NCBI GenBank assembly: GCA_040768925.1
Contig: JAXGLZ010000003.1
Location: forward strand, 310,001 to 374,000
Direction of reading: 5' to 3'
Source: CALNBC01 sp040768925
GTDB taxonomy: Bacteria; Bacillota; Clostridia; Christensenellales; CALWSW01
DNA length: 64,000 nt
Shown here: piece after piece, positions 1-8,090 of the stretch
How the letters are laid out: each line of letters starts with the position of its first letter
Numbering within the stretch: the first letter of the stretch is position 1
Translations under genes and position numbers: made by a program
Notes under the pieces: generated by a model
Told to the model about the DNA's origin: nothing
Database searches by the model: none
Seen by the model: the letters and a program-made list of their open reading frames with translations, nothing else

Positions 1-658
1 AGTCGATGTATTTTTTCGCTTGCGCGATTCCCCCCAGGGCCTGGACCAGCTTGAAAGCCACCCCCGCGCCGCAAAGGCATTTGTATGGATAGGAATCCGC
101 CGGGTTTGCCGGGTCCACCACCGCCAGGCAATCCGGCAGCGCATTCAGGCACTGGTGGTGGTCGGTGACCAGCACGTCGATCCCCAGCCCCTTGGCATAG
201 CCGATTTCTTCGATTGCGGTGATCCCGCAGTCCACGGTGATCAAAAGGGAAACGCCCTTTTCAGAAAGGCTGTCGATGGCGGCTTTATTCAGGCCGTAGC
301 CCTCGGTGTGCCGCTGGGGAATATATTGGGTGACCCTGGCCCCCACCGAGGCGAGATACCGCGCAAGGATGGTAACCGCCATGATCCCGTCCACATCGTA
401 GTCGCCAAAGACGCAGATCAGCCTGTCTTCCGCCATGGCGGAAAAAATCGCGTCAACCGCCTGCCGCATGCGAGAAAACAAAAAAGGGTCGTGCAGCTGT
501 TCCATGGATGGATTCAGGTATTCTTGGGCGGAGCCGGGTTCGTCAAACCCGCGCCTGCACAAAAGCTCCGCCAGCTCAAGGGGCAGATTCAGAGCACGGG
601 AAAGCGCCGCGGCGTTTTCGACGCGGCCTTTGGGCGTGTTCTGTCTGAACTCGATCAT
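1..658 (-). CDS. recJ: Single-stranded-DNA-specific exonuclease RecJ, N-terminal part (runs off the left edge)
   Basis: About 219 codons are inside the window; the 3' end lies outside. The protein starts MIEFRQNTPKG behind an AAAGGTG ribosome site. It shows the DHH phosphoesterase motifs: GDYDVDG (motif I, about residue 85), an ITVDCGI segment, and the TDHHQ signature. RecJ degrades single-stranded DNA 5' to 3' in RecF-type recombination and mismatch and base-excision repair, with metal bound by the DHH aspartates and histidines. It follows secD-secF on the same strand, the usual clostridial order. A perfect 11-bp hairpin separates it from secF, so it may be expressed partly independently. 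The family call is firm; the C-terminal DHHA1 and OB domains cannot be checked here. Confidence 0.93.
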   Translation of the reverse strand, partial: MIEFRQNTPKGRVENAAALSRALNLPLELAELLCRRGFDEPGSAQEYLNPSMEQLHDPFLFSRMRQAVDAIFSAMAEDRLICVFGDYDVDGIMAVTILARYLASVGARVTQYIPQRHTEGYGLNKAAIDSLSEKGVSLLITVDCGITAIEEIGYAKGLGIDVLVTDHHQCLNALPDCLAVVDPANPADSYPYKCLCGAGVAFKLVQALGGIAQAKKYID

Positions 659-674
659 GGCGTCACCTTTCAAA

Positions 675-714
675 GCCGACGGGCCCTCCCCTGTTGCCGG
701 AAAGGCCCGTCGGC
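675..714 (-). terminator. Perfect hairpin between secF and recJ
   Basis: Arms at 675-685 and 704-714 are an 11-bp perfect inverted repeat (GCCGACGGGCC and its complement). Read on the minus strand it ends only 16 bases before the recJ start and is followed by just TTTG, so it is a weak terminator or attenuator rather than a classical one. Confidence 0.5.
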
Positions 715-752
715 GGTTTATTTAAGGGCCCGATATCAGATTCGGGCGGGCG

Positions 753-1649
753 TTACCTTGCCCCGGCTTTTTTCTTCCTGGACAGATAGCCCCAGAAGGG
801 CGCGGCCATAAAGATGGAGGAATACGTTCCGGCGATCAGCCCGATGATGATGGGCAGCGAGAATTCCTTGACGGAATCAACGCCCAGCACATAAAGGGCA
901 ACGATGGTGATGAGGGTGGTGATCGACGTGTTCACCGCGCGCGACAGGGACTCGCGGATCGACGTGTTCACCAGCTCGTCGGTCAGCACGTGGTTTTTCT
1001 TGCCTTTGAACTTTCCGTTTTCCCGGACGCGGTCGAAGATGACGATCGTGTTGTTGATCGAATAGCCGACGATGGTCAGCACTGCGGCGATGAACGGGCT
1101 GTTGATCTGCACCTGGAGGATGATCGTCAAAGAGAGCATGATCGCCACGTCGTGCATCAGCATGATGACGGCGGCGATTCCGCTCATCAGCTCGAAGCGG
1201 ATCCAGATATAAATCAATATGAGCGCAGACGCGATCACGACACACAAAATCGCGGAACGGACAAGATCCGCGCTGGCCACGGCGCCCACGCGGTCCACGG
1301 TGGTGATCTCAACCTTCGGGTATTTTTCAGAAAGCGCGCCGACGATCTGCTGCCTGGCCTTGTTTTCGGTTTCGTCGTCCGCAAAGGCCTTCATGCGGAT
1401 GACCGCCTGGTTCTGGGCCGAACCGGTGGAGCCGGATTTGATGACCGGAGCGTCCTTGATCCCGGCCTGTTCCAGGGCGGCATTGACGTCCGCAACGTCG
1501 AAATCGCCCCCCATATCCAGGGTGAACAGCGTTCCGCCGGAGAAATCCACCCCGACGTTCACGCCCATGACCACGGCGGCGATCACGCCGCAAAGGATGA
1601 TGGCCGCGGAGACGAGCGCCGCGTACTTGAACTTGCTGGAGAACTTCAT
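753..1649 (-). CDS. secF: Protein translocase subunit SecF
   Basis: A 298-residue inner-membrane protein of the SecDF auxiliary complex, which uses the proton gradient to pull secreted proteins across after SecA/SecYEG action. The N-terminal helix is followed by GVDFSGGTLFTLD, the SecF signature, a periplasmic P1-type domain (about residues 35-120), then five further helices including a conserved GYSINNTIVIFDRVREN segment in TM4-5. I chose the ATG at 1649 (MKFSSKFKY) rather than an in-frame start eight codons upstream, because the secD stop and this ATG share a base (TGATG), a typical coupling arrangement. It is transcribed with secD from a strong promoter at 2974-3002. Confidence 0.96.
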   Translation of the reverse strand: MKFSSKFKYAALVSAAIILCGVIAAVVMGVNVGVDFSGGTLFTLDMGGDFDVADVNAALEQAGIKDAPVIKSGSTGSAQNQAVIRMKAFADDETENKARQQIVGALSEKYPKVEITTVDRVGAVASADLVRSAILCVVIASALILIYIWIRFELMSGIAAVIMLMHDVAIMLSLTIILQVQINSPFIAAVLTIVGYSINNTIVIFDRVRENGKFKGKKNHVLTDELVNTSIRESLSRAVNTSITTLITIVALYVLGVDSVKEFSLPIIIGLIAGTYSSIFMAAPFWGYLSRKKKAGAR

Positions 1650-2920
1650 CAGGCATTCCCTCCTCTCCGGCAATAGAGCGCGGGCTTGTCGCTGATGTTG
1701 ACAAACAGCTTCAAAATCCCGCGGGATACGACGACGGCGGTGACAAAGCTTGCGATGATTCCGATTAAGAGCGTGGTCGCAAAGCTCTGGATCGTGCCGG
1801 AGCCGAAGTAAAGCAGCACGCCGGCAGCGATGATCGTTGTGACGTTGGAGTCCAAAATGGCGGAAAACGCGCGCTTGAAGCCGTTTTCGCAGGCGGTTTT
1901 CATCGACCGCCCGGCTTTGACCTCTTCCCGTATGCGCTCGAAGATGATGACGTTGGCGTCCACCGCCATTCCGACGGCAAGCACGATCCCCGCGATGCCG
2001 GGCAGCGTCAGCTGAACGCCCGGAACGGTCGCCAGGGCGAAGAAGACCAGAAGAATGTATACGGCGAGGGCGATATCCGCGACGACGCCGGCCATTTTAT
2101 ATACCGCGATCATAAACGCCATCACCAGCACCACGCCGATGATTCCGGCAACGATGCTGTTGCTCAGGGCGCCTTCGCCCAGCGTGGCGGAAATCGAGCG
2201 GACCTCGATCTCGGTCATTTCGATGGGAATGACGCCGGACCGGATCTGGTTGGCCAGGCGGCTGGCGGATTCGTAGTCAAATCCTCCGGTGATCTGGCCC
2301 TTGCCGCTCGTTATGGCGGAGCTGACCTGGGCTTTGGAGATCACCTCTTCGTCCAGCTTGATGGAGATGGTCTTTGAAGTGCCGACGTATTCGCTCGTCA
2401 CCTTTGCAAAGATTTTCGCGGCGGTTTCGCTGAGCTCGAAAGCCACGGCGTATTCGCCCGACTCCTCCACCGCGACGCCGACGTCCACCATGTCCTTCCC
2501 TTCGAACATGGCGTTGCCGTCATTATCGACAAAGGTGACCTTTGCGGTGGCGACGAGATAGGAAGTGATCTCGTTCGGGTCCTCGACCTGCTGGCTTTCG
2601 TTGATCGGGATCTCGATGCGGATGCGGCTTGCCCCCTGCTGGGTGACGGTCGCCTCGGTAAAGCCTTCCGCGTCCAGACGCGTGCGGAAAACCGCCATGA
2701 CCGCGCCGAGATTTTCCTGAAGGTCGGGATCGTTTTGGTCCGCGGCCTCATAAACGGCGGAAACGCCGCCCGTAAGGTCCAGCCCCTGCTTGATGGCGGA
2801 CGCCAGCGGCTTCACGGTCACCCTGCCAATGGTCATGCCATTCAGGGCCAGAAAGCCGAAGGCGCACAGGGCCACCAGTATGACGCCGAGCCATACGATG
2901 CTCTTTTTGCGCTTGTTCAA
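1649..2920 (-). CDS. secD: Protein translocase subunit SecD
   Basis: 423 residues, within the range for separate Gram-positive-type SecD. The start is TTG (read as Met) eight bases after GGAGGA. An N-terminal membrane helix (about 8-28) leads into GLDLTGGVSAVYE, the SecD P1 signature; the periplasmic domain runs to about residue 240, then five helices containing GIVLAVGMAVDANVIIFER, the conserved TM4 proton-path region. Together with SecF it forms the proton-driven export accessory. It overlaps secF by one base. Upstream of it lie the SCIFF genes, an order that is widely conserved in Clostridia. Confidence 0.96.
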   Translation of the reverse strand: MNKRKKSIVWLGVILVALCAFGFLALNGMTIGRVTVKPLASAIKQGLDLTGGVSAVYEAADQNDPDLQENLGAVMAVFRTRLDAEGFTEATVTQQGASRIRIEIPINESQQVEDPNEITSYLVATAKVTFVDNDGNAMFEGKDMVDVGVAVEESGEYAVAFELSETAAKIFAKVTSEYVGTSKTISIKLDEEVISKAQVSSAITSGKGQITGGFDYESASRLANQIRSGVIPIEMTEIEVRSISATLGEGALSNSIVAGIIGVVLVMAFMIAVYKMAGVVADIALAVYILLVFFALATVPGVQLTLPGIAGIVLAVGMAVDANVIIFERIREEVKAGRSMKTACENGFKRAFSAILDSNVTTIIAAGVLLYFGSGTIQSFATTLLIGIIASFVTAVVVSRGILKLFVNISDKPALYCRRGGNA

Positions 2921-2973
2921 AGATCATTCCTCCAATTGTAGTCAAAGTCATTGACTTGATCAACATCCATAAA

Positions 2974-3002
2974 ATTATATGACAGCATGGTTGGCGTGTC
3001 AA
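2974..3002 (-). promoter_or_regulatory. Sigma-A type promoter of secDF(-recJ)
   Basis: On the minus strand TTGACA (3002-2997), 17 bases, TATAAT (2979-2974): both hexamers match consensus exactly. The start of transcription would lie near 2967, about 45 bases before the secD TTG. Confidence 0.85.
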
Positions 3003-3029
3003 CGCGTCACCGCCCATCAGCATGGTTCC

Positions 3030-3061
3030 AAAAGGCGCTTCGGGCGGCCGCCCGAAGCGCC
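3030..3061 (-). terminator. Terminator of the SCIFF maturase gene
   Basis: A 28-bp perfect palindrome (3034-3061, arms GGCGCTTCGGGCGG and complement) followed on the minus strand by TTTT, 90 bases after the maturase stop codon and before the secD promoter. Confidence 0.75.
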
Positions 3062-3152
3062 GCAGCCGTTGGCGCCGGGCGCTGCTTTTTCTTTCGTTCT
3101 CAACCCCCTGCGGCCGGCGCTCTTTTGCGGGCGCAAGCCATGGGAAGGCGCG

Positions 3153-4502
3153 CTACGCCCTGCGCTCTTTGACGTAAAGCCCGATGGCGCATTCCAGCCT
3201 TTTCCGCTGCATCTCGCAGGCTAAGGAATAGGGTTTTGCAATATCGCGGTTGAAATTCTGGGCGTTTGCCGCGCAGCCGCCGGAGCAGAAGTATTTTGCC
3301 CAGCAGGAGCGGCAGTCGGGCTTGCTGGCGATGGTGTTGTCCGAAAAGCGCCGCTGGATATGCGGATCGAACGCGCCGGTCAGCACGCTGCCCATTTTGA
3401 AAGCCTGATTCCCCACGAACTGATGGCAGGGATAAATATCGCCCTGGGGGGTAACCGCGATGTATTCGCTGCCCGCGCCGCAGCCGGTCATGCGCTTGGC
3501 AAGGCAGGGTCCGTTCTCAAGATCCACCATAAAGTGGAAGAAATTGAACCAGCGGCCCTCCTTCCTGCGCTCCTGAATGATGCGGGCCAGCCTATCGTAT
3601 TCCTCGAAGACCCGGGGCAAATCCTCTTCCCGGATCGAAGCGGGGTCCGAATCGGGCAGCACGACGGGCTCGACGGAAATCTGCTCGAAGCCCTCATCGG
3701 CCAGAAATTCCACATCCTTTGAAAAATCCAAATTGTTCCTGGTGAAGGTGCCGCGGATGTAATACTCCTTGCCAAGGGCCTGGCGGGAAAGGCCCAGTTC
3801 CTTTGCCTTCGGCAGAACGAGGTCAAAAGAGCCCGTTCCCGTTTTCGTGACGCGCAACGCATCGTGGACTTCTTTTCGGCCGTCCAGGCTGATCACGACG
3901 TTGTGCAGCTCCTGATTGGCGAAGTCCACGACCTCCGGCGTGATCCCAAGGGCGTTGGTGGTCAGCGTGAAGTGGAAGGATTTGCCGAATTCCTTTTCCA
4001 GTTCCCGGCCGTAAGCCACAAGCTGTTTGACCACTTCGAAGTTCATCAGCGGCTCGCCGCCGAAGAAGTCGACTTCCAGGTTTTTTCGGTTCCCCGAGCG
4101 CGCAATCAAAAAATCCAGCGCCGCCCTGCCGACTGAAAAGGGCATCAGCGCCCGGCCCAGGTGGTATTCCCCGGTGGCCGCAAAGCAGTAGCGGCAGCGA
4201 AGATTGCAGTCGTGGGCGACGTTCAGGCACATCGCCTTGAGCTCGCCGTTGCCGTTGACGCGGACTGTGGGCTGCTCTTCGTGAAAGAGCGCGCCGGAAG
4301 CGGCCAGCTCTGAAAGCTCGGCCAGGACTTCTTTCGCGTCTTCTTCCGGATAGGTTTTCGCAAGCCTGGAAAAAGCGCCTTCTTCGCCGTGTTCCTGCAT
4401 GAAAAGGGCGGCGTCATAGGCGAGCTTGTCCACCAAATGGACTGCGCCGCTCTCCACATCCAGAAGGATGTGCAGACCGTCATAAGTAAATGCGTGTATC
4501 AA
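3153..4502 (-). CDS. scfB: Thioether cross-link-forming SCIFF peptide maturase (radical SAM/SPASM)
   Basis: A 449-residue radical S-adenosylmethionine enzyme that installs Cys-to-alpha-carbon thioether bonds in the SCIFF precursor peptide encoded just upstream. Seen: the CNLRCRYC cluster motif (CX3CX2C, about residue 98), a middle TIM barrel with FFGGEPL, and a C-terminal SPASM region with CGAGSEYIAVTPQGDIYPC, CRSCWAKYFCSGGC and a last Cys for auxiliary [4Fe-4S] clusters. The N-terminal 90 residues form the peptide-recognition part. The start is taken as TTG (LIHAFTYDG) because GGAGG lies eight bases before it; the longer open frame lacks a ribosome site. Sits between scfA and secD as in other Clostridia. 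Confidence 0.95.
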   Translation of the reverse strand: MIHAFTYDGLHILLDVESGAVHLVDKLAYDAALFMQEHGEEGAFSRLAKTYPEEDAKEVLAELSELAASGALFHEEQPTVRVNGNGELKAMCLNVAHDCNLRCRYCFAATGEYHLGRALMPFSVGRAALDFLIARSGNRKNLEVDFFGGEPLMNFEVVKQLVAYGRELEKEFGKSFHFTLTTNALGITPEVVDFANQELHNVVISLDGRKEVHDALRVTKTGTGSFDLVLPKAKELGLSRQALGKEYYIRGTFTRNNLDFSKDVEFLADEGFEQISVEPVVLPDSDPASIREEDLPRVFEEYDRLARIIQERRKEGRWFNFFHFMVDLENGPCLAKRMTGCGAGSEYIAVTPQGDIYPCHQFVGNQAFKMGSVLTGAFDPHIQRRFSDNTIASKPDCRSCWAKYFCSGGCAANAQNFNRDIAKPYSLACEMQRKRLECAIGLYVKERRA

Positions 4503-4540
4503 ATCGTTCCTCCGCCAAAAAATCGCCCGCACATGAAAAA

Positions 4541-4585
4541 GCAGCAATCGCAAAAGCCGCGTTGCGCGCCGATCGCCATTGCTGC
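4541..4585 (-). terminator. Attenuator-like hairpin between scfA and scfB
   Basis: Arms GCAGCAAT (4585-4578) and ATTGCTGC (4548-4541) with a pairable GC-rich interior, followed on the minus strand by TTTTTC. It is 22 bases after the scfA stop and 38 before the scfB start, so it could make the precursor more abundant than its enzyme. Confidence 0.6.
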
Positions 4586-4607
4586 GTTTTTTGCCCTGTG
4601 CCGGCAG

Positions 4608-4742
4608 TTATTTTTTCAGGCACTTCTGGTTGGCGACAGTGCAGGAAGTCTTGCAGGCGGACTGGCAGGAAGCCTGGCATTCGCCGCAGCCCTTCCCCCC
4701 GGCCTTAAGGCAAGCGGGCTGAATAGTCTTGATATGCTTCAT
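4608..4742 (-). CDS. scfA: Six-cysteine-in-forty-five (SCIFF) ribosomal peptide precursor
   Basis: A 44-residue peptide, starting MKHIKTIQPACLK. The conserved cysteine core lies at residues 19, 22, 26, 30, 34 and 41 (CGECQASCQSAC then KTSC and TVANQKC), which is the SCIFF signature. There is one additional cysteine at residue 11. The gene starts at the second of two adjacent ATG codons; GAGGT lies seven bases before it. SCIFF is nearly universal in Clostridia and is modified by the next gene's product; its biological function is not established. The gene has its own consensus promoter and a hairpin before scfB, both consistent with excess precursor over enzyme. Confidence 0.95.
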   Translation of the reverse strand: MKHIKTIQPACLKAGGKGCGECQASCQSACKTSCTVANQKCLKK

Positions 4743-4786
4743 CATTAAACCTCACAGAACATCGGCAAAGCCGGTTTATCGTTGAT

Positions 4787-4815
4787 ATTATACATGATCC
4801 CGCTCAAATGCGCAA
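4787..4815 (-). promoter_or_regulatory. Promoter of scfA
   Basis: Minus strand TTGCGC, 17 bases, TATAAT, with an extended TG motif one base before the -10. It begins immediately after the stop codon of the upstream membrane-protein gene, so scfAB has its own start of transcription. Confidence 0.75.
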
Positions 4816-5232
4816 TCATTGGGCCGGCGTTTTTTTGCCGAACATCACTCCGACCAGAGCGCCGACGGCGAGGCCCATGCCGATATCCAGCAGCGTGGAC
4901 GCGGAAAAACCGGCAAATCCCACAAACAACGAAAACACCGCGATCCCGGTGATCATGTAGGCAAGCCCGGCGATCATCCCCCTGAACCAGGGATGCGCAG
5001 CCCCGTTTCGCACGGCCATGAAGGATGCGGCCGCGATGCCCAGCACCTTGAGAACCTGATTGGCGGCGGGAACCGCGTCCTCGCCGATGATGCCGTTTTT
5101 CAATAAAAGCGCCAAAAGCAGCATGAGCAGCATGGTCAGAACCGCCGAAATCAGCACGCTCTTCGCGATGATCCAGCCCGGCCCCCCGCCCTGCCGCCTG
5201 TGCTTGCCTGCCGGCCTTCTGCCCTTTGCCAT
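4816..5232 (-). CDS. TIGR04086-family four-helix membrane protein
   Basis: 138 residues. A basic N-terminus (MAKGRRPAGKHRRQ) precedes four hydrophobic segments (about 24-46, 60-75, 82-103 and 108-130), with short loops and no obvious catalytic residues. The sequence and position between yajC and the SCIFF precursor match TIGR04086, a family of unknown function found beside these genes in Clostridia. The start ATG follows GGAGGTGCGGC. A connection to SCIFF export or to Sec has been suggested only by gene order; I infer no function. Confidence 0.85.
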   Translation of the reverse strand: MAKGRRPAGKHRRQGGGPGWIIAKSVLISAVLTMLLMLLLALLLKNGIIGEDAVPAANQVLKVLGIAAASFMAVRNGAAHPWFRGMIAGLAYMITGIAVFSLFVGFAGFSASTLLDIGMGLAVGALVGVMFGKKTPAQ

Positions 5233-5308
5233 GCCGCACCTCCACAGGAGTAGTTTTGGTGTATATATATGAAGGGCGGCGCCGCGTTATTCGGCGGCGG
5301 TACAAATA

Positions 5309-5343
5309 TGAAAAGGCGGCCCCCAAATCAACGGGGCCGCCTT
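5309..5343 (-). terminator. Terminator of yajC
   Basis: Arms AAGGCGGCCCC (5343-5333) and its complement (5323-5313), an 11-bp perfect stem, followed by TTTTC on the minus strand, directly after the yajC stop. Confidence 0.85.
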
Positions 5344-5356
5344 GATCCGCGGGCGG

Positions 5357-5668
5357 TCAGGCCTTGATTCCGCTCTCGTTCTCAACCTCGGTATTGTCCA
5401 CCGTGGCGACGGCGTTTTTGGCCAGGCTGAGCTTGACCTTGTCCGGGCCGCACTCAAAGGTTATGATGTCTTCCTTGACGTTGCAGACGCGGCCGTAAAA
5501 ACCGCCGATCGTGCGGATGCGGTCGCCTTCCTTGATGCCTTCGAGCATGGCTTTGACCTTTTTTTCCCGCTTGCGCTGGGGAATGATCATCACAAGGAAC
5601 ATGGCCGCGATGGCGATAATAAAAATGAACGTGCCGCTGGAGAAAAATGTGGTAATGGAGTCGGGCAT
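5357..5668 (-). CDS. yajC: Preprotein translocase accessory subunit YajC
   Basis: 103 residues. One N-terminal membrane helix (about 12-30) ends in IIPQRKREKKVKAM, the YajC hallmark, followed by a soluble beta-rich domain with GDRIRTIGGFYGRV. YajC associates with SecDF at the export channel. The stop is followed by a strong terminator and the ATG follows GGAGG. In most Clostridia yajC heads this export cluster, as here. Confidence 0.95.
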   Translation of the reverse strand: MPDSITTFFSSGTFIFIIAIAAMFLVMIIPQRKREKKVKAMLEGIKEGDRIRTIGGFYGRVCNVKEDIITFECGPDKVKLSLAKNAVATVDNTEVENESGIKA

Positions 5669-5817
5669 TAGACTACCTCCGGTATTTCGATATTAAGGGC
5701 GAGACAGTTTTTGTCATGCTTGTTGATTATACCCGCAGGGGACAGGCCTAGTCAAGCGGGATGATCCCAAACCCTGGAAAGCGCGCCAAAAACCGGCGGC
5801 GCGGCGCTTAAGGCTGC

Positions 5818-6972
5818 TTAATAATGCTCAAAAAAACAGGCTTTTCTTCTGGGGAAGGCCGCGAAGGCGACGGCATTGTCCGACTCGAACAGGCCCATCA
5901 CCCTTGCCGTAATCCCGTCCATTGAGCCGCAGGCGAGGGAGGAAAGGGCGGAAATATCGCACCGGCAATCCGGGCGGCCCCCGCGCTTTGCGGCCATTCG
6001 CCCGCCTTCGCAGGTTATGGTGAACGCGTCGTCGTTCCATTCGCAGAGCCCGTCCTCCACGCTCACGCAAAAGGCGCCCTCCGCCGGGGTTTTCAGGCCG
6101 CCGACGAGGGCGGGAACGTCGATGATGCGAAACATCGCGTGGGGCTCAAGGCGGGCAAGCCCGCGGCTGTCCGAAAAAAGGTGGTGGGGGCATTCGTCTT
6201 CCGGCAGCTCGCAACGCAAAACCGCGCAATCGGTGCTCCTGGCCGCTTTGGTCAGAGCCAGAAGCAGCGCGGCAAGGGTTTCGCCGTCCTCATAGAAGAT
6301 CTCCTCCACGGTCAGCTCGCCCTCCAAGGGGGCAAACAGCGCGTAACCCCTTGCTTCGCCTCCAACACGGCAGCACAGGGAACTGCCGCCGTCGCATCGC
6401 CATTCCTCAAGGCGGAGCCTGCACCGCCCAAGGCTTCTCACCGGGCCGACCTCAAAACGCCTGATCCCCTTCGACCACACGAGCAGCATATCCTCCGGTT
6501 CAAGGGCGGTGATCTCCCCCGCGGGTTCCTTCCAGTGGCGGGCTTCTTCCATCACGTCCGCCACCGTCAGCTCCAGCGCGGCGCATTCGTCCAGCAGGCC
6601 GAAGCCCGCTTTTCTGTAAAATCCGTAATGAAAGGGGTAAAGCCCGATGCAGGAAACCCCTTTTTCCCGCTGCTCTTTGAAGGTTTCCCCCAACAGTTCC
6701 CGCATATAGCCGCGCTTTCTGTATCCGTTCAGGGTGCCCGCGCCGTATACGAAGGGAAGATCCGCCTCTTTTCCAGAAAGGCGCAGCCTCAGCGGCAAAA
6801 GATGCAAAAGGGCGACGAGCTTCCCGTCCTCCTCAAGGGCGCGGCAAAGCCGGGGATCGTATTTGTTGGCCATCAGCCAGTCAATATACGCCCTGCTGTC
6901 CTCGGGGAAGCATTCTTCCCACAAATGGACGACTTCCTTTTCCCTTCCCGCCGTGGCGCTGTGAAAAATCAT
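5818..6972 (-). CDS. GNAT N-acetyltransferase with C-terminal sterol-carrier (Eis-like) domain
   Basis: 384 residues in the Eis-like layout: a GNAT domain (about 1-130) with the acetyl-CoA loop region GTLNGYRKRGYMRELL, a second degenerate GNAT-like domain (about 140-280), and a C-terminal SCP2-like domain (about 285-384, including CRCDISALSSLACG). Such proteins acetylate small amines, peptides or antibiotics such as aminoglycosides; the substrate here cannot be told. It is separated from yajC by about 150 bases and lies 21 bases downstream of the dhaM-like gene, probably in one transcript with it. Confidence 0.85.
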   Translation of the reverse strand: MIFHSATAGREKEVVHLWEECFPEDSRAYIDWLMANKYDPRLCRALEEDGKLVALLHLLPLRLRLSGKEADLPFVYGAGTLNGYRKRGYMRELLGETFKEQREKGVSCIGLYPFHYGFYRKAGFGLLDECAALELTVADVMEEARHWKEPAGEITALEPEDMLLVWSKGIRRFEVGPVRSLGRCRLRLEEWRCDGGSSLCCRVGGEARGYALFAPLEGELTVEEIFYEDGETLAALLLALTKAARSTDCAVLRCELPEDECPHHLFSDSRGLARLEPHAMFRIIDVPALVGGLKTPAEGAFCVSVEDGLCEWNDDAFTITCEGGRMAAKRGGRPDCRCDISALSSLACGSMDGITARVMGLFESDNAVAFAAFPRRKACFFEHY

Positions 6973-6993
6973 GGCATCCCTTCAAAATCAGCG

Positions 6994-7395
6994 TCAGTCC
7001 CTGTGCACCTTGGGCAGCAGCTTCGCGCCCTCGGCAACCTCGACGATCTCGTCCGCGTTGTCCGCCAATCCGGCCTGGATCGCCGCGACGACAACCCCTT
7101 CGACGATCGGCGCGTCAACGATGCGGACCTTTGCCGCCACTTCCGGCTCCAGCAGGTCCATCGCCATTTCCGTGCTGAGGATCGAGCTTCCCAAATCCGC
7201 AAAAACGAGGATGTCGTCCCCGCAGTAAACGCTGTTTATGGCGTTGACGATCAGTTCCGTGTTTGTGCCGATCCGGCCGTCGCCCGTTCCCCCCGCCGCG
7301 ACGATCGGAATATTGCCCGTGTTCATTTCGGCGGCGATTTCCGCCGCGCCGGTCGCGACCTTTTCGCTGTGGGATACGATGACTATGCTGACCAT
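6994..7395 (-). CDS. dhaM: DhaM-type phosphotransferase subunit (EIIA-Man fold), orphan
   Basis: 133 residues matching the PTS EIIA-mannose-like domain of dihydroxyacetone kinase: it begins MVSIVIVSHSEKVATGA, where His9 is the expected phosphorylated residue, and contains AAGGTGDGRIGTN and VFADLGSSILSTEMA. In the PTS-dependent dihydroxyacetone kinase, DhaM passes phosphate from HPr to ADP bound on DhaL. The ATG follows AAGGAGGACGTTC. Length fits the single-domain Gram-positive form. No dhaK, dhaL or PTS gene is in the window, so its partner must be encoded elsewhere or it serves another kinase. A longer in-frame reading upstream has no ribosome site and no family similarity. Confidence 0.88.
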   Translation of the reverse strand: MVSIVIVSHSEKVATGAAEIAAEMNTGNIPIVAAGGTGDGRIGTNTELIVNAINSVYCGDDILVFADLGSSILSTEMAMDLLEPEVAAKVRIVDAPIVEGVVVAAIQAGLADNADEIVEVAEGAKLLPKVHRD

Positions 7396-7703
7396 GAACG
7401 TCCTCCTTATTGTTGCTCGAAGCGCCGAAATACCGTCCGAACCCGGTTTCAGCCGGGATTTGCATGCTTCCGCTTTGTTGAATGCGCTTGAACAAGCGCC
7501 GCTGTTCCCGCGCGCATCCGCCGTGCATGACCACGCAGCTTCCGGCTGACCCCCCCCCGGCCCCAAACGGCTTGGCATAAGGAAGGTTCAAGGCGGAGGA
7601 ATGGGCCCGGCTGCGCTATTTTGGCCGGCGGCAACGCGAAAGCGGCCCAAGATCAGTCATTTTGGGCGGGGTTCGGATGATGCTTTGGCGCTTAACTTAA
7701 AGA
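7396..7703 (-). other. Long untranslated leader of the dhaM-like gene
   Basis: About 300 bases between the promoter and the start codon. Two small stems are visible (7484-7499, GCGCTTG/CAAGCGC; 7442-7457, CCCGG/CCGGG), neither followed by a T run. I recognise no riboswitch, T-box or leader peptide in it. Confidence 0.35.
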
Positions 7704-7732
7704 ATTGTAGCACGGGCGGCGGGGGTTTTCAA
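7704..7732 (-). promoter_or_regulatory. Promoter of the dhaM-like gene
   Basis: Minus strand TTGAAA (7732-7727), 17 bases, TACAAT (7709-7704). Good match; the predicted start is about 300 bases before the coding region. Confidence 0.7.
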
Positions 7733-7741
7733 CCAACAATC

Positions 7742-7772
7742 AAAAACCGCCCCGAATTTGCATTCGGGACGG
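7742..7772 (-). terminator. Terminator of the zinc-ribbon gene
   Basis: Eleven-base arms (7772-7762 and 7757-7747, one mismatch, CCGTCCCGAAT) with a four-base loop, then TTTTT on the minus strand. Confidence 0.8.
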
Positions 7773-7805
7773 AGGTCGTTTTTCCCATTCTTTTCCGAGG
7801 GGTGG

Positions 7806-8090
7806 TTACCTGCGGGCCTGGAAGCAGGCGCTGCAATAAACGGGCCTGTCGTTCTTCGGCTTGAAAGGAATACGGGTAGGTGCGCCGCAAGCCGCGCAAA
7901 CGGCTTCATACATCTCGCGCTCACCGCGTTCGGTGCGCTCGCCGCGGGAGGTCTTTTTTGCATCGCGGCAGGCCTTGCAGCGCTGGGGTTCGTTCTGGAA
8001 GCCCTTCTCTGCATAGAACTGCTGCTCTCCGGCGGTGAAAACGAATTCAGCGCCGCAGTCACGGCATACGAGAACCTTGTCTTCGAACAT
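7806..8090 (-). CDS. Zinc-ribbon protein (two CxxC pairs twice)
   Basis: 94 residues. An N-terminal half has CRDCGAEF (residues 9-12) paired with CKACRD (38-41); the C-terminal half has CAACGAP and CSACFQ. This is the probable zinc-ribbon (zf-trcl type) protein common in anaerobic Firmicutes. It would bind one or two zinc ions; no enzymatic function is visible and its role is unknown. The ATG follows AGGGGGATTATCCACA. It has its own terminator. Confidence 0.75.
   Translation of the reverse strand: MFEDKVLVCRDCGAEFVFTAGEQQFYAEKGFQNEPQRCKACRDAKKTSRGERTERGEREMYEAVCAACGAPTRIPFKPKNDRPVYCSACFQARR

Noticed and set aside
7396..7703. Riboswitch or T-box in the dhaM leader
   Set aside because: No T-box sequence, no recognisable aptamer core and no terminator near the start codon.
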